This document shows, piece by piece, positions 12,445 through 25,683 of a DNA stretch of 64,000 bases (within the stretch, counting starts at the first letter, position 1; the number at the start of each line of letters is the position of its first letter). The notes under the pieces were generated by a model, which was not told the origin of the DNA, did no database searches, and was given only the letters and a program-made list of their open reading frames with translations. A program made the translations under genes and the position numbers. The stretch is from Channa striata (Eukaryota; Chordata; Actinopteri; Anabantiformes; Channidae), in contig CM065174.1 of assembly GCA_033026295.1 (NCBI GenBank), positions 1,291,001-1,355,000 of the forward strand, in the 5' to 3' direction.

Positions 12445-12505
12445 TAACTTCCTGTCCGCGCTGTCTTGCGTGGACAGTACTTGGACACTTTCGGACAGGA
12501 AGTTA
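12445..12505. repeat. 14-bp perfect inverted repeat with ETS cores
   Basis: TAACTTCCTGTCCG (12,445-12,458) is repeated as its exact complement CGGACAGGAAGTTA (12,492-12,505), with a 33-nt loop. The loop holds a second small hairpin (CTGTC/GACAG). Each arm contains a GGAA ETS-family core flanked by ACAGGAAGT, a good ETS consensus. It could be a paired ETS site or a small hairpin transcript; neither can be decided here. Confidence 0.75.
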
Positions 12506-13166
12506 TGATTGTGTCGTCTCCTCCTCCTTCAGCTCGATGATCTTTGCTTTATTTTGCACATTCATGCACTCACTACATCCCTGATGACACCTTTTAAGTT
12601 TTCTCCTGTTTTTTTTACGGGTTTCTGAGTCCTTCATCCGCCGCTGACTGTGACCACCTGTGCGACTTAATGCAATCCAGTACATTTAGTGTCTTTGGCC
12701 GCAGCCTATAATCTGCTTCCTTTGAAAGCATATTTGTGTCACACACACATTCTTGGCTTCTCTTCCAGTGCCAAAGTGCCTTTACTCCCGTGTTTTTATC
12801 CACATGCTGCTCTGATCGTTCCACTTTTCTCTGTGAATCGACAAACGGCAGCTGTGAGCTGCTTTGTTCACTGAGCAGGACGTTTTCTCACACTGTCATG
12901 ACCCTGATTGTTGGCACATATGAACTGCTAGAATGACGAGTCCTCAGCTGCTCTTTTAACTTTCAGTTCAGACACATTTGTTTTTTAAGATTGTGTAAAA
13001 AAATTCTTCATGTCTCTCGAGTAAATATTTCAGCAGATTTCATGCACTTCAGCCACTCAGCCAGCAGAACGGCGTGGGACACGGCCAATCAGCAGCCCGT
13101 CCGAGCAGGGACGAAGTTCTAAGACACCGGACGCAGCCGTGAAGTCAAACGCAGAGTGACGGTCTG

Positions 13167-13205
<39 letters not shown>

Positions 13206-14341
13206 CAGTTATTGATTGTCAGGGAGCCAGTGTTGGAGAATAACGGAGCTGCAGACACACACATTGTTTTTCATTTGTGGTATTGATAAAGTGATCATAG
13301 TCTCGGGCCTAATCAGAGCATCACTGCGAAGCCCGTGTGTTCTTAGCACTTAGAAATCAATAGCTCCCACTCTCATCTGCCGCCTGCGTCTCGTCTTTAA
13401 AAGCGATAATTTAATAACGACTCAGCTTCTCAGTCCCTTATCCCATGTGCTTAAATTGTCTTTATCTGCGTGAGACAAGTTTTTGTCTCACCTCTAAACA
13501 TGTCCACCGCTTTCATTTGTTGCTCAGGGCACTTTTAGCCGCATGAGCCGTGCGTGGCTGCAGGAAACCAAGACCAAAATATCCAGAATAAAGTGAATCC
13601 TTTTGACTTTAATGTGCCTGAGTTTGTGTTTTGGGGCACGAGGTGGAAACGACTCGGAACGTGGACAATGCCGCATGTCCTCTTGTGTTTGGGTTCTTCG
13701 GATGAATGACCCCAAGCCTGGATTACACACTGGGGAAGGTTTGCTTTGGACCGCACATCCCAGGAGGCACAAACTCTGTGCTTCAGCTGGTTCTCTGTGA
13801 TTAGATTCCCAACATTTTAAAGCGCCGCATTTCTTCACCGCCTGACAGACCGTCACTCACAGCTCTAGGCCCACAGATGAACTTGCAGTGTGACAGGTTG
13901 GCGCATCTCTTCCAAACTTCTGCAGTTGTGTTGAAGCTGCTTGTCACAAACTGGAAATTCAGGAATTGACATTGGCTAGTTACCATGGACACACAGCGGA
14001 AAAGGCTGAAGCGTTATGAACTCTGACGGCCTCGGCGTCTGCAGCTGTGGATCCTGCACAGCAAACCTCCCGTGGAGGAGGACCGGCTTGTTTCTGGGTC
14101 TCTGAGTCTCCATCTGCTGTGTGGCACTGATTGGAGCTTAGAGGCATCAGGGGCCTCAGAACAGGCTTATCATTCCATGAGTGGATCCTCTTATTACTGC
14201 AGATTATTCATCACTAATGGTTGTGAAGCTGCGTAAAGTCTGAGTGGCAGAAAGTGTTTCCCTAATTAGCATCAACCAATCAATAGCCCGATTAGGACCG
14301 AGCTAATGGTCTCGTTCTCTGCTACTGACGCAAGTATCATT

Positions 14342-14343
<2 letters not shown>
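12506..14343. other. Unique sequence, nothing identified
   Basis: Contains the GT array described separately. Short open frames on both strands at 13,524-13,992 overlap one another and match nothing recognisable. Confidence 0.55.
13170..13203. repeat. (GT)17 microsatellite
   Basis: Uninterrupted GT array. Confidence 0.95.

Positions 14344-14428
<85 letters not shown>
14344..14428. repeat. (CA)42 microsatellite
   Basis: Uninterrupted CA array of about 85 bp, among the longest in the window. It creates spurious Thr-His and Cys-Val open frames. Confidence 0.97.
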
Positions 14429-14429
<1 letters not shown>

Positions 14430-14687
14430 CGCTGGTTTGTTTTAGTGAGATTTCAAAAAATAAATCAACTAATTTGATAAACAACAGGAGTCTCGTTTGC
14501 TTCGCTTTGCTTTGAAAGCCCGACCCCATTCATCATCACGGCTGCCGCCACAAAATTGCCCAACATCCATCAGCCTATCAGGAGCCATCTAACGGGCGTC
14601 GGGCCACTTCATCAGCTTCAACACAATCTGGCCTCTCATTCATCTCAGAGCGGGAGGCCTGTTAACATCAGCCATCATCTGCATGGC

Positions 14688-14689
<2 letters not shown>

Positions 14690-14724
<35 letters not shown>
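14690..14724. repeat. (CA)17 microsatellite
   Basis: Uninterrupted, in the same orientation as the array 260 bp upstream. Confidence 0.95.
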
Positions 14725-14726
<2 letters not shown>

Positions 14727-15039
14727 GTGATGGACTCGACACTCACACCCGCAGACTGTAGACGTACAGGTAGAGTTGGAGGAAGAGGTTTTGTGTGAAG
14801 TCAGTGGTTACCAACACTTTGATTGACACGGATCAAACCTTCCTCCATCGCTGCTTTGATTTGCATTTCTGTAAACTCTGCCCTCGTTCTCCCCGCTCTG
14901 TGACTGCTTCTCTTTCTCTTGCCGCCTCTCTCCCAATTAACCGTTATCCGTCTCTGAGGATCTTATGGATGAAGAATTACCCTTGTTGCCAAGTTCCCGC
15001 TAAATGTCACCTGGCATCTATACCGCTGAGCTGTCCATT

Positions 15040-15063
15040 ACACACACACACACACACACACAC
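15040..15063. repeat. (AC)12 microsatellite
   Basis: Third CA array of the cluster, in the same orientation. Confidence 0.95.
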
Positions 15064-17549
15064 TCCCAGAGGCATCGTTCCTATCACGACCATCTGGCTA
15101 CTGTGGTAACGCTGGGATTTAATAGCGTTTCTGTGCAGGATCATGAGGTATGAAATGAGGGCTCGGGTTCTTAACGTATGCAGCTGTGGATTGTCTGAAC
15201 TCTTTTCTCAGGAGCGGCTGCCTGGTTTCTTCTTCGTGTCGTGCCCGTTGAGTAGCTGTTGTGATGCTTCAGTTGTCGTTTCCTTCTCCCCTCTAACAAC
15301 CTTTAGCTCCCTGCTGTGCATTTATGGTCTGCGTCTTAACGTCCCACATTAACCACATGGCCTAAGACCTTTATTCTGTTTATGCCTACATCAACGTGGA
15401 AAACACGTCGTCACAAACACTCAAAAAAGATCATCCCTCAGTGTGTGTGAGGGGCAAACTGAATTTATGGCTATTTTTTATTAGACATTTAATTATTAAT
15501 TTACTTTTTTATTTTTTGACATTTTTAAACTTTTCTTTGACTTTTAGAAATTTTTTGATATGAAACTGAAACAGTATAACACACGAGTCCAACATGAAGC
15601 TTCGTACAAGCATCACTTGGATACTTTTTGGTCAATGGAGGTTTGGACTGGGAGAATTTGACAGAAATCCACCACAAACCCCCCAGCCCCTAAATCACCA
15701 GGTACCACGACACTACCACGCAGCGATGTGGTGAAGTGCAGCGGAAAAGTAAAAGTCTTTCTAGTTCTAACTTACATGTGTTTGTCTCTGTCTGTTTGAC
15801 CTGTAAATCACCGAGTCAGTTCTTTCTGGGATGTTTCCAGGCTACAGACAGTCTGTGGCCCGGCCGTTTACTGCAACACCCATCGACAGCAGCGGCACAG
15901 ATTTTTTTTGACCAAGACAAATGAATAAAGTTGACGTTGCTCCCATAAGGTAAAATAACAGTGTGAGACAAGCCAACAGTCGCCCTGCAGACCCAAATCC
16001 AGCCTGTCTCCACTCAAGTCACTTGTGTTTAATTTTCCCAGCATCCCCTGGCAAAATCGTCCTGATGCAATCAAGCCCAAATGCAAAGCAGTGGTGACGG
16101 GCTTCACTGCGGTTTCAGAACTAGAACTCAGGGAGGCCCAGAAGAACCGTGTCCTAATTAGCCGTGACTGGAGACGAGAGTCATTTTTTTCTGAGAGTGA
16201 AATGCAGAGAATCATTTTGCTTGAATCATGATCCAATGCCAGAGCTGCTTCACGTTGTGCCTTCAAACCAACAGTTATTGTGAAGAGAAGGTGACAACAG
16301 GGAGACGGACGGACGGCCGGGGGGGGGCATGTGTGTTACTGCAAAACCAAACACACACACAGTAGCAGGTTGGCAGCAGTACACAGGGGGGTGAGGATCA
16401 GCGTTTGATCCACAATGACCTTTAGTTCAGCTCCAAGAAGCTTCTCCACTCCAGCTGATCCTCATCACCCGAGATCCACCAGCATCCTGCTGCTTTGCCT
16501 TTTATTTGTCGAGATCACACAGCACAAACATGTGCCTTCAATTTAACGTCTTCACTTTAACGTTAGTCAGAAATGAGGCCAGTCTCACGCTCTCACTCTG
16601 TTTTCCAAGTTTAATTCCTCGTTTTAAACTTTCCCGTCAGGCTCCTAAAAGCAGCTGTTTTTCCCTGAGGGAACTTTCCAGACTCGTCACCGTTAAAATC
16701 GGTGGTGCCGGTCATTTTCAGCTCCTTAACAGAAAATTCAGTCATCAGCTCTTTTCCACAGAAAGACACAGGCTGGTTCAAGGAATTTCTTTGACGTGGG
16801 CTTCGTGAAAACTTTCAGCTCTGACCACTTCGAAAAGATAAACTGGCCTGTTCATTTGAAGACTGTTAATGAATTTATTAAATGTAAATGTAAAAAGGTC
16901 GAGCATCGTTGTGCTCTGCCGTGGAAATGTGCTGAAACAACCTCCACACAGGTAAATAATGGTTGTGGTTCTCTGCTCCTGTGTCTTACCACAACCTCAG
17001 TGTGTTTATTTCACGTTTGGCCAGAAGATAAAACTATCTGCTCCTCCGATCAGTGTTTCCTGAGTGTGTGCAGGGTTCTGGGCTCCTCCCCGGGGACCCG
17101 GTGTGAGCCCATAGATCAGCTTTCGTGCTGCCGTCGGATCCACTTAATCACCTGAGTTTTTCTGAGTCAGAGTAGTCCTGAGACAATAGGGAGGTTCTGG
17201 CAGAAGCCGTTTTACCTTTTGTGTCCCTCAAGATACCACTGACATGATCAGCATGTGCTACTCAGTAGAAGGCCCACGGGAACTAGCAAGGACAGTGGAT
17301 CCCACAAGTAACATTTGCCAGAAGCCTCTTATTGACACCTTGACAGACCCTATTGTTCCTTTGAATACTTGGTGACACCTTAAGCAGACCTTCTGTCTAA
17401 ACCTGGTTTAACCCTAGCTTCCCCCCAGGTAGCTGTCCCAGCAGAGAAGAGACAGTAACAGACTTGCTAAATAGGACTCCTGATCAATGTGTATTCAACT
17501 GTATGTATGATTTGCATTGTTGAGCAGATAAAACACACATCCTGACAGA
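15064..17549. other. Unique sequence, nothing identified
   Basis: T/A-rich at 15,470-15,570 and with a G run at 16,320-16,327. Open frames at 15,868-16,266 and 16,796-17,155 lack any domain signature. Confidence 0.55.
16393..16463. repeat. Inverted repeat, 10-bp arms
   Basis: GAGGATCAGC (16,393-16,402) and its exact complement GCTGATCCTC (16,454-16,463) are separated by 51 nt. A stem this short can arise by chance in 64 kb. Confidence 0.5.
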
Positions 17550-18060
17550 GATTGTCAGACCTGGAATCTGAGCTCTGCTTCTGTCTTCGTGTCACAGGAT
17601 CTGTCTCTGCCTGCCTTCGTATCCTCTGGTTTCTGTTTTGAATGTGCGGACTTAGGTTCTGTAACACTCTGTCTGGATATCGGGTTCTGGGTGACTGGAC
17701 TTGGACTGTTCGTCCCTTCTCTGTGTTTTGGAGCTGGACTGAACCTTGTAAACATAACTTGGATTCCTGATCTATCTTGTGACACACCCTCAGGATTGAG
17801 GGGATTATTCTTTGAAACCGCTGTCATCCTTGTGCTCATCTCAATTGACTGTCCTGCTGTCTCTCCTGTCCAAACCCCGTCCATCCTCCTGTCCGCAGTT
17901 CACCGGTTCATCACTTCCCGCCGTCTTCTCTGTCACTCGCTCCTCCCAGACTCAGCTCGTGGGTTTGTGGAAACCCAGCTGGAAATTCCTCCTTGACCAA
18001 CCTGTAATTCCTGACATCCAGATGTTTCCATTTGCTCTCCTCTGTAGATTGTAGCGGTTC
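17550..18060 (+). mobile_element. Possible LTR-retrotransposon 3' end
   Basis: A long block of TG/CTG-rich text with repeated 'ggactt...ggatt...ctgg' phrases resembles the U3/R part of fish gypsy-type LTRs. It includes 'gttttggagctggactgaacc', 'cttggattcctgatc' and, further on, 'ctcctcccagactcagctcgtgggttt'. No paired LTR, primer-binding site, polypurine tract or pol frame was found. It may be a solo LTR or merely compositionally similar DNA. Confidence 0.3.
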
Positions 18061-20214
18061 AGAGGAACCTGAGACTTCTCTCTACATCTGCTTTCCTGTT
18101 TGTCCACTGTTTCTTTTTTAATCCTTTCACAAAAACAGATACTGTGTTTTGTCTGTTGCGACTTCACATCGTTTCTTTTCCTGTTCTAGTGCGACGCATC
18201 AAATCCAGTGCAGAAGCTTCTTCTGGCATCTGCTAAAGACGAGGAGCGAGGACTGACTTTTTTAAACGTGTCCTGCTGCAGGTGAAAATCTATTTTGCAT
18301 CAGTGTAGTAGAATGTGAAGTACATGTGAAACTGTGGTGGGACTGATCTGAGCACCAGATAATCACAGATTGTTAGGGAGAGGAAACAAACTACAGGCCC
18401 GAATCAGAATCTGTATCGTTTGATTTTGTAACGAAACCCTCAATTTATCCACAGATGACACAAATTTCTATAGCCTCAAATAATCAGTTTTCTTCCTGTG
18501 AATTTACAGCATGAAATGATCGTGTGTCATCAGTGCTACATGCTCAGCTGTGACCGTGTCATTTACAAACCTGTTCTCGAATTGTCCTGCAGCTCTGTTG
18601 TGGGTTTTTGACGGGATTGTGCGTCCACAGTATTTGCTAAGAGGCAGAGGAAGAAGAAAACACAAGCCGAATCATATGTTTTCAACGTATGTAATTTTTA
18701 CTTTTACTGTCTTCCCTCCAAATCCACACAGAGTGAAATGAAACGCTGAAAAGGATTAGACATGTTATTTATTGTGGAACAGTTATATATTATATTTAAC
18801 AGTTATATACAATATATATATATATATATATACAAGTTATATACAATATTTATGATTAGAAGGAGTTGGGGATTATTAAAATGCTAGTAGAATAAACAAT
18901 ATGCTGAAACAAAAACAAACTAAGGAAGTTCTGTGATTGCACACAGAAAAAGGTGCATCTCAATCAATATAAATTAAAAAATTGTCTTGATCTGTGTGCA
19001 AAGCCCCTTTTTATTAATTGCAGTGAGGTTCTACTAAATATTCATCAGTCTTACAAGCTCAGATTAACCTTGAACTAATATAAGTGAAGCTACTTAAATG
19101 TCATGTACGGTATTTCTGAACTTTTTACTGGTGGATTTCCACCAAAAAAATAGAACATTGCTAAAAATAAATGTGACATTATCAGGTGATGTCGTGTCCT
19201 GTGGCTGAAAGTGAAACTGCGACACTCTGCTACACCTGGAGCTGAGGATGTAAAGAAAGCGGATATTGTGTTTAGGGCGTCTGCAGCAGCTCCACCGTGA
19301 GTCGAAACCATTTCATTGGGTCTTAACCTTCGAAGACCAAACCAGAAGATCCGTTTTTACTGAAAGACGAGTGTGTTTAAAATCTGCAGAGACCGGAATG
19401 GAAAACACTGTTACAGATCAGTCGAGGGCCGAAGTCTCAAGGGCAGCAGCAGCAAAAAAAGAGAAGAAATCAATATGAAGGCAAACAGAGGTGTCGCCGC
19501 CCAGCACCGACTCTGGCTCTCAAAGTTCCAGTCTGAGGTCTGAGCTTTCTGCTCACAGGAGGAGTTCACATTTATCGATGGGACCAACACAAAACAATAT
19601 GACGTCTTGTAGAAAGGGTCGATCATCTGAGGTCACCCCAAAAAAACAGGATGTTACAGGTGTGTCCTCGGGATACGACATGATACAGAAATGGTGAAAG
19701 CCGTGGCACCAGTTTGTGTACAAAAACAGGCTCATGCGTTTCATCATTAATAACCAATGCAACTATTATTCTAATACACTTCAACCATCAGAACTTGATA
19801 ATCCACCTCCAATGCTTTGACTTTTGTCTTCAATCTCAATTTATTCTCGTCCTACAGCGTCATGGCTGATGACATCTTGGGTTGATGGGAGGATGGCGTT
19901 TTTTTTTACATCCTTTGACATATCATATTGACGCCACAGGTCCGTTTGGTGTCACCGTTTAACGTGATGGGAATAACTTTATATACACACAAAAAACGTC
20001 ATGGTGAAGTCACGTTACAGGATAATAACATAGAAACAGTAACCGCATGCACCCTGTTGTGTTACGATCATCACTAGTCGAACTCTGGTCGGCTGTGGAA
20101 AAGTCCTGCTTCTTTTTGTACCATCCACCACTCTGTCCACCTCCCTATGAGACTTTTTGGTTATATAAACTGCGTCATTTCTTTAAGCGTCAAATATGGA
20201 AGCGACTACCACGT
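18061..20214. other. Unique, partly AT-rich sequence
   Basis: Apart from the TA array at 18,812-18,832, which is flanked by three copies of 'agttatata', nothing is recognised. Confidence 0.55.
18812..18832. repeat. (AT)n microsatellite
   Basis: About ten AT units within a wider AT-rich patch (18,770-18,860) in which 'agttatata' recurs three times. Confidence 0.9.
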
Positions 20215-20440
20215 GGTCAATCACCAGCACAAACAGGTGGCTCAGGAGCAGCTGGATGGTACACAAATCCCAGCCTGCCCATTAAAAAATCCCCAGGTGT
20301 GTCCTTGAGCAAGACACCCAGCGCCAGCTCCCGGGTGCCAGTGGCAGCTGCCCACCACAGAGGACAAATGTCATTGTAACATGTATGTGCAATATGTACA
20401 TGTGCTCAGGGACGGATAAAGGTTCTTCCTCTTTACTGTC
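20215..20440 (+). mobile_element. tRNA-derived SINE
   Basis: An A-box-like TGGCTCAGGAGC (20,239-20,250) and a B-box-like 'ggtacacaaatccc' (about 20,258-20,271) form a tRNA-like head. The body then reads 'gtccttgagcaagacaccca', 'gccagctcccgggtgcc' and 'gtggcagctgcccacc', ending in 'atgtatgtgcaatatgtaca' and 'gggacggataaagg'. This is the module order of fish SINEs with a tRNA head and a conserved 'gcaagacact-taaccc' body. The head is shortened: the box spacing is about 10 nt less than usual. Confidence 0.75.
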
Positions 20441-21409
20441 AGTGTGCACTGCTGAAAAAACGGGAGAAAGCGGCGCCTTTCGACGCCTCGGGAACAAGAA
20501 CGGACTGTCATGCTCATCATATCAAAACGCATTATATCAGGGGTCATATCTTACATTTCTACATAGATGGTTTGATGCTTTCTCACTGAGCTTTCTTTCT
20601 TTTTTTAATCCTGGTGGGAAGAAGCAGTAACTGTGTCGGGCTGAGAGTCCTTTCAGCTCAGGCAAACAAGCGCTAAAACATGCCTCTGTCTGAAACCTTC
20701 TACCAAACTTTCACTAGGACATCAAATTATTGTAGCAGCTCCGTCAAACAGCTCTCTTCTGAGTTAAGAAGAAGCGCCGCAGCTTCCTAATGCTAGTAGA
20801 TGGAAATATACAATCCAAAGGTGGTAAAAATGTCCCTTACATGTGGACATACGCCGAGCTACAGTCCGATTTCCGGGCTCCGAACACAAGCATAAAAACT
20901 CTGACACTAATCTGATCTGATATTTTCCAGCCTGAAGCAACAACACAAGTCAGAGCGACTGAGCCTCACGAGGCAGATTTCCAGCAGCAGTCGGGGCTGA
21001 GTTTCTGCTGCATATGTCTGCATGTAGGGTCACTACCAATCAATGCACAACCAAACACGGTGAAAGCTCAGCCAGGAACCGAAGCCAAGGTTTAACTAAG
21101 ATCCATCTTTAAAGTGCTAACACGAGCACTTCGGCAGCCTGGGGGCGCCGTGTGACAAAGAAAGATTTAGAGTCTAAAAGAGAGGGACAGCGACGTCAGA
21201 TCAGATGAACTTTTAATCAGTGTTGAGGTGAAGCTGTGTGTAGTGAACATCTATAATACAAAGTGGCCTGTGGCGAAGACACATCCAGCCTGACAGGAAG
21301 AGAAAGTGAGACGGAGAGGAAGAATAACCTCTGCCTCTTCTGTCTCATCCTCTCTACCCTCCCACATTAATCAGGCCCGGTCGGGGGTTAGGGTCCACTC
21401 TGAGCCTAG
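20441..21409. other. Unique sequence, nothing identified
   Basis: No repeat or exon-like signal recognised. Confidence 0.55.
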
Positions 21410-21610
21410 GAGGGGAGTTAGAGAAGCGGACTTGTGACTGGGAGGTCGGCAGGTCAAAGCCCAGCTATGGCCGGGGAAATCAGCCAAAGCTGCCTTGGTT
21501 TCGGTAAATAGTGCTGAGGTGCCCCTGAGCAAGGTGCTTAACCCCTGTCCGATCTAGTGCAGCAGCCCGGTGAGGAGCTGGGAACTGGGGTTGGATGGGG
21601 CAGTGTTACC
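21410..21610 (+). mobile_element. tRNA-derived SINE
   Basis: A tRNA-like head ('agttagagaagcggacttgt', about 21,418-21,437, then B-box-like GGTCAAAGCCC at 21,452-21,462) is followed by the SINE body 'tgcccctgagcaaggtgctt' and 'aacccctgtccgatc', and by 'cccggtgaggagctgggaac'. Moderately diverged; no clear poly-A or simple tail. Confidence 0.7.
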
Positions 21611-24600
21611 TTTGCCCCCCCACCTTCTCCCATGGCTACATCACACCTGTCAGGTATTTAGCAGACACTGAGCCGTAAAAACCAATGGACTTCTCAGAGT
21701 GAGGACTCAGGGCGGGACTGTGTCTAAAAGATTATGAGTCAGTCCCCCTGATTCACTGGCCCTTCAAAATATATATTTACTGTTGCACAATATGCAAATG
21801 AATCTACTGTGGCTACACATCCGGTCCTCAGTGGACAATGAACCTGCTCTCAGTCTTCGCTCTTTAGGCGTCCTGATGGACATCAGGCTGGGAGGCTGAA
21901 GTGTGTGAGACGCTGAGTGCTGGTGTCCATGGCACCTCGCATACAGGTAGAACTCCACAGCCTGACAGCGTGTCTTTATCCCAGCTCTTGTCCCAGGATC
22001 ACACTGCCGGTCACACCACCACCCACCAAAATCAGTCGCAGGTCCTCCACCTGAACCTCGGGATTATATTTTGATTATTTATCTAAATCTCTCCTGGTTT
22101 CACGTGGCAACAGTCTGATTTAATGACGCTGCTCAAAGTGCTAAGAACTCTATTTCATCGTGGTATTCGTCGAGCGTTATCACCACCTCACTACCAGTGG
22201 TGAGGATGCTAGTTGTTGTGTTTCGTTTGTTGGAACCATGTCGAAGAGAAGATGTAAATCGAATTTATGAGTGTGAAACTCATAAAATAGTTTAATCTAA
22301 TCTAATTAATCTATCTAATTTAAATAGTTGTAACCCGTCAAATGCAGGACGTGCTATTGAAGCAGTTAAATTTAGTACTAAAAAATGTATATTTTTATTA
22401 GCTCCTTATTTAGCAGTTAAGTGCATGGACGTCATTGATTTTTCTTTAACTTGGTCTGTGATTATTGCATTATTGAAAACATACCTCAGCTGAATAAATG
22501 GGACATACATGTCCTTTTTTCACCTTGACATCCAGTAATTAGCCCTGGTGTTACAGTGGTGCCGTTGTACCCCGGGGGATAGAATTGATCCACTGCGCCC
22601 CTGTTTCTCAGAGTGTGTGTGGTAAGCTCCACTTTTTAATTCAAGAGTTCAAGTTTAAGTCAAGAACAAACGGTTTAATCCACTCTCCTCTACATTTACA
22701 TTTAATTTGATATATGAGGTACTGGTCCGGATGCCGCAGTCCTATCAGTCTGTCCGACTCTCCCTAATGTCAAATCTGACTTAAACACCTGTATAGATTC
22801 GGGACGGAATAGCGACGCCTCCTCCAGGGGGGTGAAGGCCGCCCGCTCGCAGCAGCTCTTAGAAAGAAATCACGTAATGGACAAAAGCAAATCCCTGTTC
22901 GATACAGTAATGAGGCCGTTCAGAGCCGTAAGCCTCATCATCAGCCTGCGTGGGCAGAGGACCAGAGACAACTAATCAATGCTGATCTATCTTCTATCCA
23001 TTGCAATGCTGCTAAAGCCAGTGCTGGAATGTGTCTGGGTCCAGTTTCTCCAAATCATCGTTTTTGGAGGTTCTAGCTCTGGGTTTGTAGACGCTAAACA
23101 GCAGCTTACTGTCGCTAATACAACCAATGGACAAGGCTGGAACAAATTCATGTCTGACAGTCTTAAAAAAAAAAACCCATCATGAATTCAGGTCATGAAT
23201 TTTTCCAGTTTTCTTCCTAGGAGTAGTTGGAGGACGCACTGGGACTGGGTTGAGTCATAATTTCATCATCCGTGTTTAGGATTCAAGGAGCTGTGTGAAA
23301 TGAGAAGAATACCATCTTGTAATTATTGTCTGTGTATATGACAGCGTCACGCTCCATTCAATTAGTTAAAGTCTGTGTCCAACAGCGACTTCACAGCTCT
23401 GCATGTCTTTTCTTCTTATTTAGAAAACTAATGCTCGAGCATCCAATCGGCCCACGGGGACAGACTAAAACGTCCAAAGACGAAATTGTTATTTTTTTAC
23501 ACATCACATTTTATCTTTCCTTGCAGAGGAGCGTCTGCAGCGGTACGTTTGCACAGACAGCAAGGACACGACATGATTTCTTTACGAGCTTGGCACAGGG
23601 ACACATTGATGGACTACATGATGGAAAGGTGCATTTTCCGTTGGGGTCACCTGCAGCACCTGACCCAACAGACAAGGCGCTAGAGGGGCCATCACAGACC
23701 TGATCCATAGGATGTAGGACCGTGAAGTCACTCAGGAACCTAATTCATTGTAAAATTCTTCACGCAGCTTCGGATTGTCCCACCTCGCTGTGTAGTTTTG
23801 CATGAAATGGAACAAATCCTCTCTCCGTTTGTCTCGTTTGTAAGTCAGAGACGCAAACCCACGAACTCTGTCACACAGACACACACACCCACATCCTGTA
23901 CATCCACCCTCCACTCTCCTCACCTTGTGTCCTCGCTGATAGCATCTGTGTCTCCTGCTTCCTTATCACGGGAACAATGCGGCGCAGTGCTCCGACACCG
24001 GCGCCTTATCAGCTGCACAATACACAGGAAGACGTCGACACAATGCCACACACTGCAGCCTAAATGCATAATGCAGCTCGGCCCAGGTGGATCCAGCGTG
24101 CACAATGCTTCTGCTCGGGGTGTATTGATGATCGTATCGAACGTGGGGGTTTTATTTGTGGCTCCGCTCGTTGTGTTTGCCAGAGAACGAGGCACTTAGC
24201 CTCGGCGCTAACCTATAAAGTCAACAAAGCCTTTACACCGATCCTTGGATTCTGCATTCAGCCCAGTTTAATGCTCCTTCAAATTGACGTGTTAAACACA
24301 GGCAGTGGTTTTTCCTGCTCCTGTCCCTGTAGAGTCAAAGAGCGAAGCCTCCAGCGTGAAGCAACAGAAATCCATCACACAACATCGGTGATTAGGAAGC
24401 AGCAGTGTGCACACAAACTGTGAGCTTAACTCCGAAAAACGAAGTAACGTGGTGTGAAAAGGCCCGTGAATCCAGTTAAAGACGCGAAGGCTCAGACATG
24501 CTATTGTGAGTTCAACTGTCACGTTTATTTCATCTTTTAAAATTTAAGTAACCCAAACATTCCGCTGGCGACTCACAGATCAGTGGTCAGTTTTTATTCC

Positions 24601-25519
24601 AGGAGTCACATGTTTGGGGTGACAAACCATCTTCCTGTTAGCAGAAAGAACCTCCGGGTGCAGCCCCTTTAGTCAGCACGAGACATCGTCCACAGCTGTC
24701 AAAATGACACTGAATTCAGCACCGAACGTCAGCACGGCACCAAAACTGTGATTAAATATAACGGTGAAAATGACGTAGTACAAACGGTTTGAGGGTTTTT
24801 TATTTTGAAACTGTAAAAAATAAGTTTCTGTGCTCCAACAATGCATGCTGGGAAGTCTGAGAGTTTCGTTCAATCAACGTCCAGCAGTTATTTATCCATC
24901 TTATCATTTCATGTTGAAAAAGCTCCAGTCAGAACGGCTCGTGTTTATAAGTTGGTTCAACTCGGAGACGTTAGTGATTATAGTCAATTCTTTAAAGAGC
25001 TACAACAAGCACAGATCGGCATCGTAACACAAGAAAACTGATTAAACTGTGAAAGTAGAAACAAACTCTGGGCTGAAACTGCAGCAAAGAGCAGCTGCAT
25101 GTATGTTAAACCTGATCCGCAGGAACTAAAGCAGCATGTCTGTGTTATTCCAGTGTCTGAAGACCGGAGCTCCAGGTTTCTTTCACGCCTGCAGTTTGGG
25201 TATTTTTATCAGGGTGATGGAGACGCATGAACTCAGCTGTGGGGGGTTAACCAGCCCCGACACACCTCCTGGAATCGCCCCACAGGTGGACGCCCTTGGC
25301 AGGAAGTGCACTCAAACAACAGTTTCCCCCTTCCTGTTGGCGGCGTATGAGGCGAGTCTTGCTCCTGCCGTTGCTCACTGGCCTCGTTTTCCCCAGAGGA
25401 GGCAGTTAGAGATACACAGACCAAACCCGAGTCGATAGCTCTCCTTAAGATGAGACACTGTGTGAATCAACACACAGACACATTCCTTTATAAGTTTGAA
25501 CACAGACGAAACGCTGCCT
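21611..25519. other. Unique sequence, no supported gene
   Basis: Contains a perfect 8-bp hairpin at about 22,266-22,286 (ttatgagt/actcataa), an A run at 23,165-23,176 and the ZNF143-like site listed separately. Open frames at 23,326-24,423 overlap on both strands and match no family. Confidence 0.5.
24837..24856 (-). promoter_or_regulatory. ZNF143/Staf-like motif
   Basis: Read on the minus strand, ACTTCCCAGCATGCATTG fits the core TTCCCAGMATGCA of the vertebrate ZNF143 (Staf) site. No CpG island or TATA box accompanies it, and the motif also occurs inside some repeats, so a promoter role is uncertain. Confidence 0.35.
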
Positions 25520-25546
25520 CACACACACACACACACACACACACAC
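25520..25546. repeat. (CA)13 microsatellite
   Basis: Uninterrupted; first of four arrays within 560 bp. Confidence 0.95.
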
Positions 25547-25681
25547 TTTCTGTAGCTGCACAGACTCACTGACCTAATGCATCTCACTCCTCACCCTCCA
25601 ACAAGCCATTTAAAATTGTGAGGATCAGCCAATATCTCCTCAAAGAGCCAAAATGTTAATATCCAACTGATATGTGCATAG

Positions 25682-25683
<2 letters not shown>

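Noticed and set aside
14306..14529. Frames of Thr-His or Cys-Val repeats
   Set aside because: Translations of CA/GT microsatellites; the same applies to the frames over the arrays at 25.6-26.1, 30.9-31.1, 37.9, 52.8 and 61.6 kb.
16393..16463. microRNA precursor at the GAGGATCAGC inverted repeat
   Set aside because: Only 10 bp pair and the 51-nt loop does not extend the stem.
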